Assembly (NCBI GenBank): GCA_964416065.1
Contig: CAYQCL010000022.1
Coordinates: forward strand, 1 to 40,878
Origin: Limiplasma sp964416065
GTDB lineage: Bacteria; Bacillota; Clostridia; Christensenellales; Aristaeellaceae
Length of the DNA: 40,878 nt
Reading direction: 5' to 3'
The notes beneath the pieces were generated by a model. That model searched no databases and was not told where the DNA came from. It saw only the letters and a list, made by a program, of their open reading frames with translations. This document shows, piece by piece, positions 16,105 to 23,235 of this stretch. How positions within the stretch are numbered: position 1 is the first letter of the stretch; the number at the start of each line of letters is the position of its first letter. A program made the translations under genes and the position numbers.

Positions 16105-18225
16105 CTATCGTCCATCCTCGCGCGTCATGCGAAGCACAAGCACCAGCGAGCTGCCCGACGTATCCACCGTGGCCAGCGTAAGCAGCCGGTCGCTCGCCTG
16201 CACATCCACGTTGAATTGGTAAAGGCTGTGCGCCCGGGCGCTTTCCACATAGCTGAGCATTTCCTCGTCGGTGGGGAAGGTGGGGTGGCTGGCGTAATTG
16301 AAATAGCCGCTGCTCGTGGGATCGCTGTCCGCGACGATAACGGCGATGAGCAGGTAATCGGCTTCCTCATACAACGTGGTCAGCGAGAGGCTCGGGTGAA
16401 GCGCAGCAAACGCCTGCCCACCCGTCTTGTACTGCCACAGCGGCTCGAAGCTCTTTCCCGACACGCCTCCCTGTCCTCGGAGAAGCAGGTTCTCCGGCGG
16501 GTTGCGCAGCGAACAGCTCTCGTCGATGAAGACCGCTCCCGCATTGGAGGATACCCCGCGATAATTATGAGTAAGATAGTATGTGTTATTGCGCTGGACG
16601 ACGACCTCATCCAGCACACCCTCTATCACCAGCCGTCCGACCACCTCGCCGTTCTCCTCGCGCAGCTCACGAAGCGATTCCATCTCGTTGCGCAGCGGAT
16701 TGTCGGGATAATCGACGATTTTGGTTCTAAGCACCGGTGTGGGCGTGGGCTCGGGCGTTTCCTGCACATTGCCCGTTCCGCGCTTGTTCAGGCTCTGAAT
16801 CGCCGCCTCGTTGATCGGGATCACAGGCGTTGGCGTCGGCGTCTCGATAACGGCGGTCGGCGTCGGCGACGCGATCGGCTCATAGGTCTGCCCGGCGGGC
16901 AGCAGTTCCACCCGCGAGGCGTCGCTTCGCGGATCCGTCCCCATCACGCTCTGCCATTCCTCCCTGACCGCCTTCATTTCCCGCTCATTGGAGGAGAGCT
17001 TGAGGAGGATCCGACCGCCTACGATCGCGCAGAAAATCAGCATAGCCGCGGCGGAAATGAGCGCTGCCACGCGCCACACGCGGATGGGTGGGCGTTCGGG
17101 CTGAGGGGCAGCCTGCTGAGGCTCCGTCGCCTTTTCGGCAGGCCTTTGCTCCTTCGGTGGCGTCTTCGCGGCGGGCTCTGTCCATGTCTGAGCGGACGGC
17201 TCGCGCTGAGGCTCCACGGAAAAAGGAGGCGGCGTATAAGGCTCTTCCTTTGGCGCGGCGGGCTCAAAAGGATCGCGCCATACCGGCTCAGGCCTCGGCG
17301 GAATTGGCGGAAGCTCGATTTCCTTGACGGCCTCATCAAACGCCTTCGCGGCCTCGGCATCCTCATCCGTTTCCTCCTCGGTGTCCGAGGAAAAGAAAGC
17401 GGCAATCTCGTCAAACGGCTGCGTCGGCGGTTCCGGCGTCTCTACGGTTTCCACGGGCTTGACCTCCGTGGGGAAAAAGGCGGGATAGGGCGATCCCGGC
17501 TCGCCAATCGACGGGAAAAGCGCCGAATTCGCGGTGGACGGTTCCCGCTCCATCTCCACGTAAGGGTTGAACTCGCCCCGAAACGCATCCGTCGTTTCGG
17601 GCTCCGTCCCACCGAGCGAATCAGGCAGCCGTTCTTTCACGGGTGCCTCGGCTCCCTCGGAGGAAATCGCGTCTCGGAAGCGTTCGCTACGCCGACGGCG
17701 GCGCGCAGGCTTCTCCAAAGTGGGCGCGGCGGAAGCCGTCTCAGGATCCTTCTTTTCCGCCCTGGATGCGGGCGGCGTGGGCTCGTCCCATACGGGCGCT
17801 TCCGGCACGGGCGGCGGCATGAACGTCTCCGGGAAAGGGCTTTCGATTTTCCGTTCCCACGCAGGCGATTGCGGCGCAACGGGTTGAGGCTCCACCGGCG
17901 CGTCGTGTGAAAGCGCCGTGCGCTTTAAATAAGGCGAAATTTGGGGAGCCGCAGGCGGGGCGCTCGCTGGCCGCGCAGGGGCAAAATTGCTTTCAAACCT
18001 CCCGCTCCACGGATCCGATTCCACGGACGGCACAAGCGGCTTGGGCGGGCTGAGCCAGCGATCCGTCCCATAGAGCTGGCCGGGGCGCGGCGGAAGCCGA
18101 GACGCGGAGCCGCCCTCATGCCTGGGAGCCGACTTGAGACGCGCGGCGTAGTCAATCGGCGCAAAGGGATTATAGGACTCATCCGGTTCCCGCGCGCCAT
18201 TGTCGTCTTCCCATTCGGCCGGCAT
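16105..18225 (-). CDS. Single-pass membrane protein with a catalytically dead sortase-B domain
   Basis: A 706-residue protein. Residues 1-380 are a disordered Pro/Glu/Arg-rich cytoplasmic region, about 384-405 one membrane span (RVAALISAAAMLIFCAIVGG), 410-510 a linker with Thr/Pro repeats (SPTPTAV, ETPTPTPV, PEPTPTPV), and about 514-700 a class B sortase fold: ENGEVVGRLVIEGV, TYYLTHNYRGVSSNAGAVFI, PTDEEMLSYVESARAHSLYQ, SDRLLTLAT. The three sortase catalytic residues are missing: the His of the YGH motif is Gln585, the Cys after TLST is Val687, and the Arg before the last strand is Ser or Leu. It therefore cannot act as a transpeptidase. A binding or scaffold role is inferred. ATG 18225 has GGGGAG upstream; ATG 18243 is almost at the predicted transcript start. 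Confidence 0.8.
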   Translation of the reverse strand: MPAEWEDDNGAREPDESYNPFAPIDYAARLKSAPRHEGGSASRLPPRPGQLYGTDRWLSPPKPLVPSVESDPWSGRFESNFAPARPASAPPAAPQISPYLKRTALSHDAPVEPQPVAPQSPAWERKIESPFPETFMPPPVPEAPVWDEPTPPASRAEKKDPETASAAPTLEKPARRRRRSERFRDAISSEGAEAPVKERLPDSLGGTEPETTDAFRGEFNPYVEMEREPSTANSALFPSIGEPGSPYPAFFPTEVKPVETVETPEPPTQPFDEIAAFFSSDTEEETDEDAEAAKAFDEAVKEIELPPIPPRPEPVWRDPFEPAAPKEEPYTPPPFSVEPQREPSAQTWTEPAAKTPPKEQRPAEKATEPQQAAPQPERPPIRVWRVAALISAAAMLIFCAIVGGRILLKLSSNEREMKAVREEWQSVMGTDPRSDASRVELLPAGQTYEPIASPTPTAVIETPTPTPVIPINEAAIQSLNKRGTGNVQETPEPTPTPVLRTKIVDYPDNPLRNEMESLRELREENGEVVGRLVIEGVLDEVVVQRNNTYYLTHNYRGVSSNAGAVFIDESCSLRNPPENLLLRGQGGVSGKSFEPLWQYKTGGQAFAALHPSLSLTTLYEEADYLLIAVIVADSDPTSSGYFNYASHPTFPTDEEMLSYVESARAHSLYQFNVDVQASDRLLTLATVDTSGSSLVLVLRMTREDGR

Positions 18226-18252
18226 TCTGCTCCCCCCAATCATGTTTTTCCC

Positions 18253-18281
18253 ATGATACCGTTTTCACGTCGCAATGTCAA
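18253..18281 (-). promoter_or_regulatory. Promoter of the pseudo-sortase/DUF1015 operon
   Basis: A consensus TTGACA (18276-18281), 17-base spacer and TATCAT (18253-18258) on the minus strand. Transcription should begin near 18246, which favours translation from ATG 18225. The rest of the gap up to 18416 shows no gene; its part nearest the hairpin (18388-18416) is shared with the region before the hairpin at 31378. Confidence 0.8.
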
Positions 18282-18416
18282 ACCCTCCGCACCGCCTTTG
18301 CATGACAAATTTCAGATTGTCGGCTTCCAAGGGATGGTGGATACGATCCATCATCGCGGCGGCGCTGGCCGATGGATGGGAACGGTTTTTGAATACACGA
18401 TTTGAATGCGGCGACA

Positions 18417-18453
18417 AAAATCCGCTTTCAAGCAACGCTTGAGAGCGGATTTT
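18417..18453 (-). terminator. Terminator of the amino-acid transporter operon; member of a repeated hairpin family
   Basis: Arms 18417-18433 and 18437-18453 form a 17-bp stem with one G-T pair and a three-base loop, flanked by A and T runs. It lies downstream of the ABC ATPase gene. The core AAAATCCGCT...AGCGGATTTT recurs at 31378-31416, together with a similar GAATACACxGAT stretch about 20 bases before it, so both are copies of one dispersed element. Confidence 0.8.
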
Positions 18454-18458
18454 GATGA

Positions 18459-18596
18459 TTATATCTTTCTGCAGCAGACCCTCCGGAGCACTTGCGCGAT
18501 TTCCTCGCGGGTTTCACCGGCCGCGCCGTAGGTGAGCTCTCCAAAAAAGATCGCGCGGCGTGCTTTTTTCTGCTTCTGACGTCCCCAGTTCTTTCC
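18459..18596 (-). other. 45-codon open frame directly after the ABC ATPase stop, in the same frame
   Basis: After the TGA of the ATPase gene the same frame stays open for 45 codons and ends at TAA (18459-18461). It has no ATG and no ribosome binding site. Part of it, YGAAGETREEIAQVLRR, looks protein-like and recalls an early helix of serpins, but the surrounding serpin pattern is absent. It may be a gene remnant, a stop-codon-shortened ATPase tail, or chance. No function is claimed. Confidence 0.25.
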
Positions 18597-19322
18597 TCAA
18601 GAGAGCACCTTGCGCAGAAAATCCTGCGTCCTTGCGTTCTTGGGGTTTCCAAAAACCTCCTTTGGGGTGCCCTCCTCCAAAATCATGCCCTCGTCCATAA
18701 AGAGAACGCGGTCGGCCACCTCACGGGCGAAGCCCATCTCATGGGTGACGATGACCATTGTCATGCCCTCGCGCGCGAGGTTTTTCATCACGTCCAACAC
18801 CTCGCCCACCATTTCAGGATCAAGCGCGCTGGTCGGCTCGTCGAAGAGCATCACATCGGGATTCATACACAGCGCCCGCACAATGGCGATTCTCTGCTGC
18901 TGCCCGCCGGAAAGCTGCTTGGGGAAGCTTTCCGCCTTCTCAAGCAAGCCCACGCGCGCCAAAAGCTTTGTCGCCTTGTCGGTCGCCTCCGCCTTGGTCA
19001 TCTGCCTGGTCTGCACCGGCGCGAGGATCAGGTTCTGCATGACGTTGAGATGCGGAAAGAGATTGAACTGCTGAAACACCATACCCATGCGACGGCGAAT
19101 CAGGTTGATATCGCATTTGGAATCGGTGATATCGGTTCCCTCGAAAAGAATCTGTCCGCCGGTGGGCTGCTCCAGAAGATTCAGGCAGCGCAGGAAGGTG
19201 CTCTTGCCCGAACCGCTTGGCCCGATGACAACAACCTTTTCGCCGGGGGCGATATGCTGATCGATGCCCTTGAGAACCTGCAGGTCCCCGAAGGATTTGG
19301 TTAGTCCCTTAACGGAGATCAC
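18597..19322 (-). CDS. Polar amino-acid ABC transporter, ATP-binding protein (GlnQ/ArtM type)
   Basis: A 241-residue ATPase of the polar amino-acid uptake family. It shows Walker A GPSGSGKSTFLRCLN, the Q-loop MVFQQFNLFPHLNVMQN, signature LSGGQQQRIAIVRAL, Walker B DVMLFDEPTSALDPE and the switch His in VTHEMGFAREVADRV. Length matches the family. The start is GTG 19322 (VISVKGLTKSFG) with AAAGGAGG ten bases upstream, which gives the normal N-terminus. It overlaps the permease gene by 14 bases. The substrate is probably arginine or another basic amino acid, inferred from the ArgR-type operator before the operon; sequence alone cannot separate glutamine, cystine and arginine systems. Confidence 0.95.
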   Translation of the reverse strand: MISVKGLTKSFGDLQVLKGIDQHIAPGEKVVVIGPSGSGKSTFLRCLNLLEQPTGGQILFEGTDITDSKCDINLIRRRMGMVFQQFNLFPHLNVMQNLILAPVQTRQMTKAEATDKATKLLARVGLLEKAESFPKQLSGGQQQRIAIVRALCMNPDVMLFDEPTSALDPEMVGEVLDVMKNLAREGMTMVIVTHEMGFAREVADRVLFMDEGMILEEGTPKEVFGNPKNARTQDFLRKVLS

Positions 19323-20052
19323 CCTGACGCAGCCTCCTTTCCAGCTTTCCAACAAGCCATGTAAAGAACATAACGAGGATCAGATACACCAGCGCGACGG
19401 CGAACAGCGGCATAAACGCCGAAAAGGTCGCGCCGCGAATGCGGTTCCCCGCAAACGTCAGATCCATCACCGCCACATAGCCCGCCACGGACGTTTCTTT
19501 GATCAGCACGATAAATTCGTTCGCCAGCGTGGGCAGCACGTTTTTGAGCACCTGCGGGGCGATGATATGCACCATGGTCTGCCAGTAGCTCAGGCCCAGG
19601 CTGCGTCCCGCCTCATTCTGGCCCTTATCCACGGCCAGGATACCGCCGCGGAAAATCTCTGATACATAGGCGGCGGAGTTGAGGCCAAACGCGACGACCG
19701 CGATCATGACGCCATTATCGGATGAGGCGAAGATGATAAAATACATAATCATCAGCTGCACCACCACAGGCGTACCGCGAATAACGGTGGTATAGACGCG
19801 GCAGAACGCATCCGCGATCTTCAGAAGCACGCGACCCACGCCGCCGTGCATGCTGGAGCGCGTCTGGTTCCAGGTCGTGCGGACCAGGGCGATAACGCTT
19901 CCCAGCGCCACACCGATCAGGAGCGCGAAGAACGTGATGATCAGCGTGTTTTCAAGGCCCGTCAAAAGCATCTTCCAGCGATTTTTTTCAATAAAATTCA
20001 GGATGAATTCAGCCTTCAGCCCATCAAACCATGTTTGAAGCCCTTCCAGCAC
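19309..20052 (-). CDS. Polar amino-acid ABC transporter permease
   Basis: A 247-residue membrane protein of the HisMQ/GlnP family, with about five spans. Family marks are LLTGLENTLIITFFALLIG near the start, the segment YTTVIRGTPVVVQLMIMYF, and the ATPase-contact loop SAAYVSEIFRGGILAVDKGQ, where EAGRSLGLSYWQTM follows. The start is GTG 20052 with GGAGG about ten bases before. It lies between the binding-protein and ATPase genes; the single permease would work as a homodimer. A GC-rich palindrome separates it from the binding-protein gene and may lower its expression relative to the binding protein. Confidence 0.94.
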   Translation of the reverse strand: MLEGLQTWFDGLKAEFILNFIEKNRWKMLLTGLENTLIITFFALLIGVALGSVIALVRTTWNQTRSSMHGGVGRVLLKIADAFCRVYTTVIRGTPVVVQLMIMYFIIFASSDNGVMIAVVAFGLNSAAYVSEIFRGGILAVDKGQNEAGRSLGLSYWQTMVHIIAPQVLKNVLPTLANEFIVLIKETSVAGYVAVMDLTFAGNRIRGATFSAFMPLFAVALVYLILVMFFTWLVGKLERRLRQGDLR

Positions 20053-20087
20053 CGATGGGTTCCTCCTCCCCTAAGAAACGCGCAAAG

Positions 20088-20107
20088 GGGTGCGGCGCGC
20101 CGCACCC
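20088..20107 (-). other. GC-rich palindrome between binding-protein and permease genes
   Basis: A perfect 20-base palindrome, GGGTGCGGCG and its complement, 18 bases after the binding-protein stop. With no T run it is not a strong terminator. Such hairpins often protect the upstream message or reduce read-through, so more binding protein than permease is made; that role is inferred. Confidence 0.65.
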
Positions 20108-20125
20108 TCGTTGCACATTCAGGCT

Positions 20126-20872
20126 TTATTCGACGGGAATATACTTTTCGATGATCGCCTGGACAGTACCGTCCTCGATCAGCTCCACCAGCGCGGCGTT
20201 GAACTTCTCAAGCAACTCGGTGTTTTCCTTGGCGATGCAGGCGGCGTACTCCTCGACCGCGTACTCGGTATCCAGCACCTTCAGGCCCTCATTTGCCTCT
20301 ACGAAAGCCTTGGCGGGCGCGTTGTCGATCACCACGCAGTCTACCTTGCCGCTGACGAGCGCCATGACGGCGTCGTTGCCGGTCTGATAGCGATTGACGG
20401 TGCCAAGGCCCGCATCCTCGATGTCGCCGGTGGTGTAGATATCGCCGGTGGTATCCTGCTGCACACCGATCTTGTGATTCGCGCCCTCGGCGAACAGATC
20501 ATCCACGCTGGTGATCGGGGAGTCCTCCTTGACGATGACGGACTGGATGCCGGTGGCGTAGCTGTCGGTGAAGTTGATCATCTGCTTGCGCTCCTCGGTC
20601 ACGGTCAGGCCGGCCATGCAGAAGTCCGCCTTGCCGCTCTGTACAGCGGCGATGCAGGCGCCGAAGTCGATATCCTGCAGGGCGAACTCATAGCCCAGCT
20701 TTTCGCAGATCGCCTTGGCAATTTCAATGTCAATGCCGACGGCCTCCTCGCCGTCATAATACTCGTACGGCGGGAAGGAAACGTTGGTGACCATGGTCAG
20801 GGTTTCCGCGAAAGCCAGCGTCGCGGTCAGCGTCAGGGCGAGAGTCAGAATCAGAGCAATCATCTTTTTCAT
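20126..20872 (-). CDS. Polar amino-acid ABC transporter substrate-binding protein
   Basis: A 248-residue family 3 binding protein. A signal peptide (MIALILTLALTLTATLAFA) is followed by ETLTMVTNVSFPPYEYYDG, the characteristic start; GIDIEIAKAICEKLGY, CMAGLTVTEERKQMINFTDS and VVIDNAPAKAF follow in the usual order. It captures a polar amino acid outside the membrane and hands it to the permease. The signal peptide ends in AFA with no lipobox Cys, unlike most Gram-positive binding proteins. ATG 20872 has GGAGG eight bases upstream. The first gene of its operon, it lies 47 bases after a strong promoter with an ArgR box just upstream. Confidence 0.94.
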   Translation of the reverse strand: MKKMIALILTLALTLTATLAFAETLTMVTNVSFPPYEYYDGEEAVGIDIEIAKAICEKLGYEFALQDIDFGACIAAVQSGKADFCMAGLTVTEERKQMINFTDSYATGIQSVIVKEDSPITSVDDLFAEGANHKIGVQQDTTGDIYTTGDIEDAGLGTVNRYQTGNDAVMALVSGKVDCVVIDNAPAKAFVEANEGLKVLDTEYAVEEYAACIAKENTELLEKFNAALVELIEDGTVQAIIEKYIPVE

Positions 20873-20918
20873 AAATGGTGCCTCCATTCGTTCATGCTTT
20901 TCGTTTGGGAACGTGCAT

Positions 20919-20947
20919 AGTATACACCCCTATATGCATGCTGTCAA
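20919..20947 (-). promoter_or_regulatory. Strong promoter of the amino-acid transporter operon
   Basis: On the minus strand TTGACA (20942-20947), 17 bases, TATACT (20919-20924). Both boxes and the spacing are close to the sigma-A consensus. Confidence 0.9.
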
Positions 20948-20955
20948 GCACTTTT

Positions 20956-20969
20956 TGAATAAAAATTCA
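20956..20969. promoter_or_regulatory. ArgR/AhrC operator (ARG box)
   Basis: TGAATAAAAATTCA is a perfect palindromic ARG box core (consensus TGAATWWWWATTCA), eight bases upstream of the -35 box of the transporter operon. The half site TGAAAATAT begins 21 bases further up (20977), in the helical register expected for paired ARG boxes. Being upstream of -35, it could act in repression or activation by arginine-bound ArgR. No argR gene is in the window. Confidence 0.7.
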
Positions 20970-21014
20970 TTTATTTTGAAAATATCCCGCTCATATATGC
21001 ATTTATCTCGAATA

Positions 21015-21581
21015 TTATGCGTTCGCGCATGTATTTCGATACATTTTGATCCCCATCTCGTAGGCATCGCGCCCCCGGCTATCGATCGCCACGGTCAGCG
21101 GCAGCTCCCTGACCACAAGCCTCTTGACGCTTTCCGTGCCCAGGTCGTCATAGGCCACCACATCCAGTCTCTCAATGCATGCCGACATATAAGCCGCGCA
21201 TCCGCCAACGGCGGCAAAGTAGACCGCGCCGTTTTCCTGAATGGCCCGCTTGACAGTCTCGCCGCGCCCGCCCTTGCCGATCATGGCGTTGACGCCGTAG
21301 CGAAGCAGCATGGGTGTGAAGGCGTCCATGCGGACGCTGGTGGTGGGGCCGATCGCGCCGCAGGGCCGTCCCGGCGGAGTAGGCGTGGGACCGGCGTAGA
21401 AAATGGTCTGTCCGCGCAAATCCACCGGCAACTCCTCGCCGCGCTCAAGCGCCGCGCAAAAACGGGCGTGCGCCGCGTCGCGCGCGGTATAGATCACGCC
21501 GCTGAGAAGCACGCTGTCGCCCGCGTTCAGCCCCTCAAGCGCCTCGTGCCCAAGGGGGGCGGTCAAACGAATGATGCTCAT
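21015..21581 (-). CDS. Fe-S fumarate hydratase / tartrate dehydratase, beta subunit
   Basis: A 188-residue C-terminal subunit of the class I (oxygen-sensitive, [4Fe-4S]) hydro-lyases. It shows the family order: RLTAPLGHEALEGLNAGD, SGVIYTARDAAHAR, FYAGPTPTPPGRPCGAIGPT, and MLLRYGVNAMIGKGGRGE near the middle, where the conserved Lys and Arg lie. The enzyme interconverts fumarate and malate, or dehydrates L-tartrate; the two cannot be told apart here. ATG 21581 follows AAAGGAGG. It is 20 bases after the alpha-subunit gene, in one operon with it and the metallophosphoesterase. Confidence 0.93.
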   Translation of the reverse strand: MSIIRLTAPLGHEALEGLNAGDSVLLSGVIYTARDAAHARFCAALERGEELPVDLRGQTIFYAGPTPTPPGRPCGAIGPTTSVRMDAFTPMLLRYGVNAMIGKGGRGETVKRAIQENGAVYFAAVGGCAAYMSACIERLDVVAYDDLGTESVKRLVVRELPLTVAIDSRGRDAYEMGIKMYRNTCANA

Positions 21582-21601
21582 CTTCCTTTCCTCCTTTGTG
21601 C

Positions 21602-22453
21602 TCAAAGCGTCGCACTGGCGTGACGGGTTACATGGCAGCCCACGTTGACCGCCACGGGCAGACCCGCAATGTGTGTGGGATATGCCTTGACGCGCACGCT
21701 CAACGCCGTTGTCCGTCCGCCGAAGCCCTGCGGGCCGATCCCCAGCGCGTTGACTTTCTCCGTCAGCTCCCGCTCCAGCGCGTCATAATAGGGGTCGGGG
21801 TGCGGGCCCTCACGCAGTCCGACAAGCGCTTCCTTGGCCAGCTCGGCCACGCGCTCAAACGTGCCTCCGATGCCCACGCCCAAAATCATGGGCGGGCAGG
21901 GATTCGCGCCCGCGAGCCGCGCCGTCTCAATCACAAAATCCTTCACGCCCTTGAGCCCCTGCGCGGGAGTGAGCATGGCAAGGCGGCTCATATTCTCGCT
22001 TCCGAAGCCCTTGGGGGAAACGGTGAGCCTGATCGCGTTTCCGGCGACCATTCTCACATGCACAACCGCCGGCGTGTTGTCCCCCGTGTTGCCACGCCGA
22101 ATGGGATCCCGCACGATGGACTTGCGCAGATAGCCGTCCGTATAGCCCCGCCTGACGCCCTCGTTGACCGCGTCCTCCAGCAGCCCGCCGGTGATGTGCG
22201 CGTCCTGCCCGACATCGGCATAGATCACGGCCATACCCGTATCCTGACAGATGGGCATATGCTGGGTTCTCGCGATTTCGGTGTTGCGGCGAATCAGTTC
22301 AAGCGTTTCCCTCGCGGGGGCGAAGGGCTCCGATTCGCAGGCGCCACATAAAAGCCTCTCCACCTGTCCCGGCAGAAGGGTATTGGCTTCGACGCAAAGA
22401 CGCGCGACCGTTTCGACGATCGCCTCAAACGGGATTTCCCGACATTCCTCCAT
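21602..22453 (-). CDS. Fe-S fumarate hydratase / tartrate dehydratase, alpha subunit
   Basis: A 283-residue subunit that carries the iron-sulfur cluster. Conserved features are the Cys of HMPICQDTGMAVIYADVG, the Cys in LAGANPCPPMILGVGIGG with the following TFE, and the Cys in VNVGCHVTRHA near the C-terminus; these are the positions expected for the three cluster ligands. FVIETARLAG and SPKGFGSENMSRL are further family marks. ATG 22453 has AAAGGAG ten bases before; an upstream in-frame start (22519) would overlap the phosphoesterase gene and has no site. It pairs with the beta subunit immediately downstream. Confidence 0.94.
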   Translation of the reverse strand: MEECREIPFEAIVETVARLCVEANTLLPGQVERLLCGACESEPFAPARETLELIRRNTEIARTQHMPICQDTGMAVIYADVGQDAHITGGLLEDAVNEGVRRGYTDGYLRKSIVRDPIRRGNTGDNTPAVVHVRMVAGNAIRLTVSPKGFGSENMSRLAMLTPAQGLKGVKDFVIETARLAGANPCPPMILGVGIGGTFERVAELAKEALVGLREGPHPDPYYDALERELTEKVNALGIGPQGFGGRTTALSVRVKAYPTHIAGLPVAVNVGCHVTRHASATL

Positions 22454-22476
22454 GGTATGGCTTCTCCTTTCGTAGC

Positions 22477-23157
22477 CTAATCCAGCGTAATTCTGAGTAT
22501 CTCGCAGGGATTGCCCCATCGCGGCAGGCGAACGGGATTCCCGGCTCCAGCGGAAATGATCATTCTGCCATCCACGACGCCGCGCGTGTAGCGGGGAAGC
22601 AATCCCTGTCCAGGGGAATAAAGCCCCCTGTCCCCGATCCTGATCTGGCCGCCATGCGCGTGGCCGGCCACGATCAGATCAATATCGCGGCCCTGCATAT
22701 ATCGGACATAATCCTCCGGCTTATGGCATAAAAGCACCTTCGGCCCATCGAGCCGCTCAAACGTGTCGAGGATATCTGGGACATTGACAATCTCCGGCCT
22801 GTACCAACCGCCGATCCAGATCTCCCCAAAGCGGACATAGCAGTTTATCAGCACCTCCGCGCCGGTCGACTCGATCTGCCCGATGACCTGCCGATAGTTT
22901 TTCTGCCGCGTTTCGTGATTTCCCACGGAAAAAAAGACCGGCAGCCGCTTTGCCGCCTCCCGTAAAAACAGGACGCCGCGGCCCGCGCTCTGGCGATAGC
23001 GGTCGCTCACATCGCCTGGGACAAGCAGCGCGTCCGCACCCTCGAGCATCGGAAGAAGCTCTTCATAAGGCTCATCGTGCAGGTCACTGACGACCATCAG
23101 GTCAAGAGGGTTCTTCAGCTTGCCTGTGTGATGCTCATAATGGGTCAGAATTCTCAT
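22477..23157 (-). CDS. Calcineurin-like metallophosphoesterase
   Basis: A 226-residue protein with the full metallophosphoesterase motif set: DLHD near residue 25, GDVSDR near 48, GNHE near 80, LLCHKPED and GHAHGGQIRIG near 165, plus the terminal PVRLPRWGNPCEI typical of the YkuE-like group. There is no signal peptide or clear N-terminal membrane segment, so it is likely cytoplasmic. Relatives act on various phosphoesters and some on lipid-linked ones; the substrate here is unknown. ATG 23157 follows a GAAGG site. It is the first gene of the operon with the fumarase genes, 24 bases from the alpha subunit, and has its own promoter with a palindrome in the leader. Confidence 0.9.
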   Translation of the reverse strand: MRILTHYEHHTGKLKNPLDLMVVSDLHDEPYEELLPMLEGADALLVPGDVSDRYRQSAGRGVLFLREAAKRLPVFFSVGNHETRQKNYRQVIGQIESTGAEVLINCYVRFGEIWIGGWYRPEIVNVPDILDTFERLDGPKVLLCHKPEDYVRYMQGRDIDLIVAGHAHGGQIRIGDRGLYSPGQGLLPRYTRGVVDGRMIISAGAGNPVRLPRWGNPCEILRITLD

Positions 23158-23173
23158 AGCACACCTGCCTTCC

Positions 23174-23189
23174 ATGCGCCTTGGCGCAT
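23174..23189. promoter_or_regulatory. Palindrome in the leader of the phosphoesterase-fumarase operon
   Basis: ATGCGCCTTGGCGCAT, a perfect 16-base palindrome just after the -10 box and before the ribosome binding site. Its place fits a repressor operator. It could also fold as a small hairpin in the mRNA. No regulator is assigned. Confidence 0.5.
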
Positions 23190-23193
23190 ACCA

Positions 23194-23222
23194 ATTGTAA
23201 CACAGAACGGGGCTCGTGCCAA
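23194..23222 (-). promoter_or_regulatory. Promoter of the phosphoesterase-fumarase operon
   Basis: TTGGCA (23217-23222), 17 bases, TACAAT (23194-23199) on the minus strand. It starts directly after the stop of the AraC-type gene. Confidence 0.75.
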
Positions 23223-23235
23223 TCGGCCCGACGGA

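Noticed and set aside
16072..17910. Long open frame on the plus strand (over 600 codons)
   Set aside because: It is antisense to the pseudo-sortase gene, has the Arg/Gly/Leu-rich composition of a shadow frame in GC-rich DNA, no domain and no ribosome binding site.
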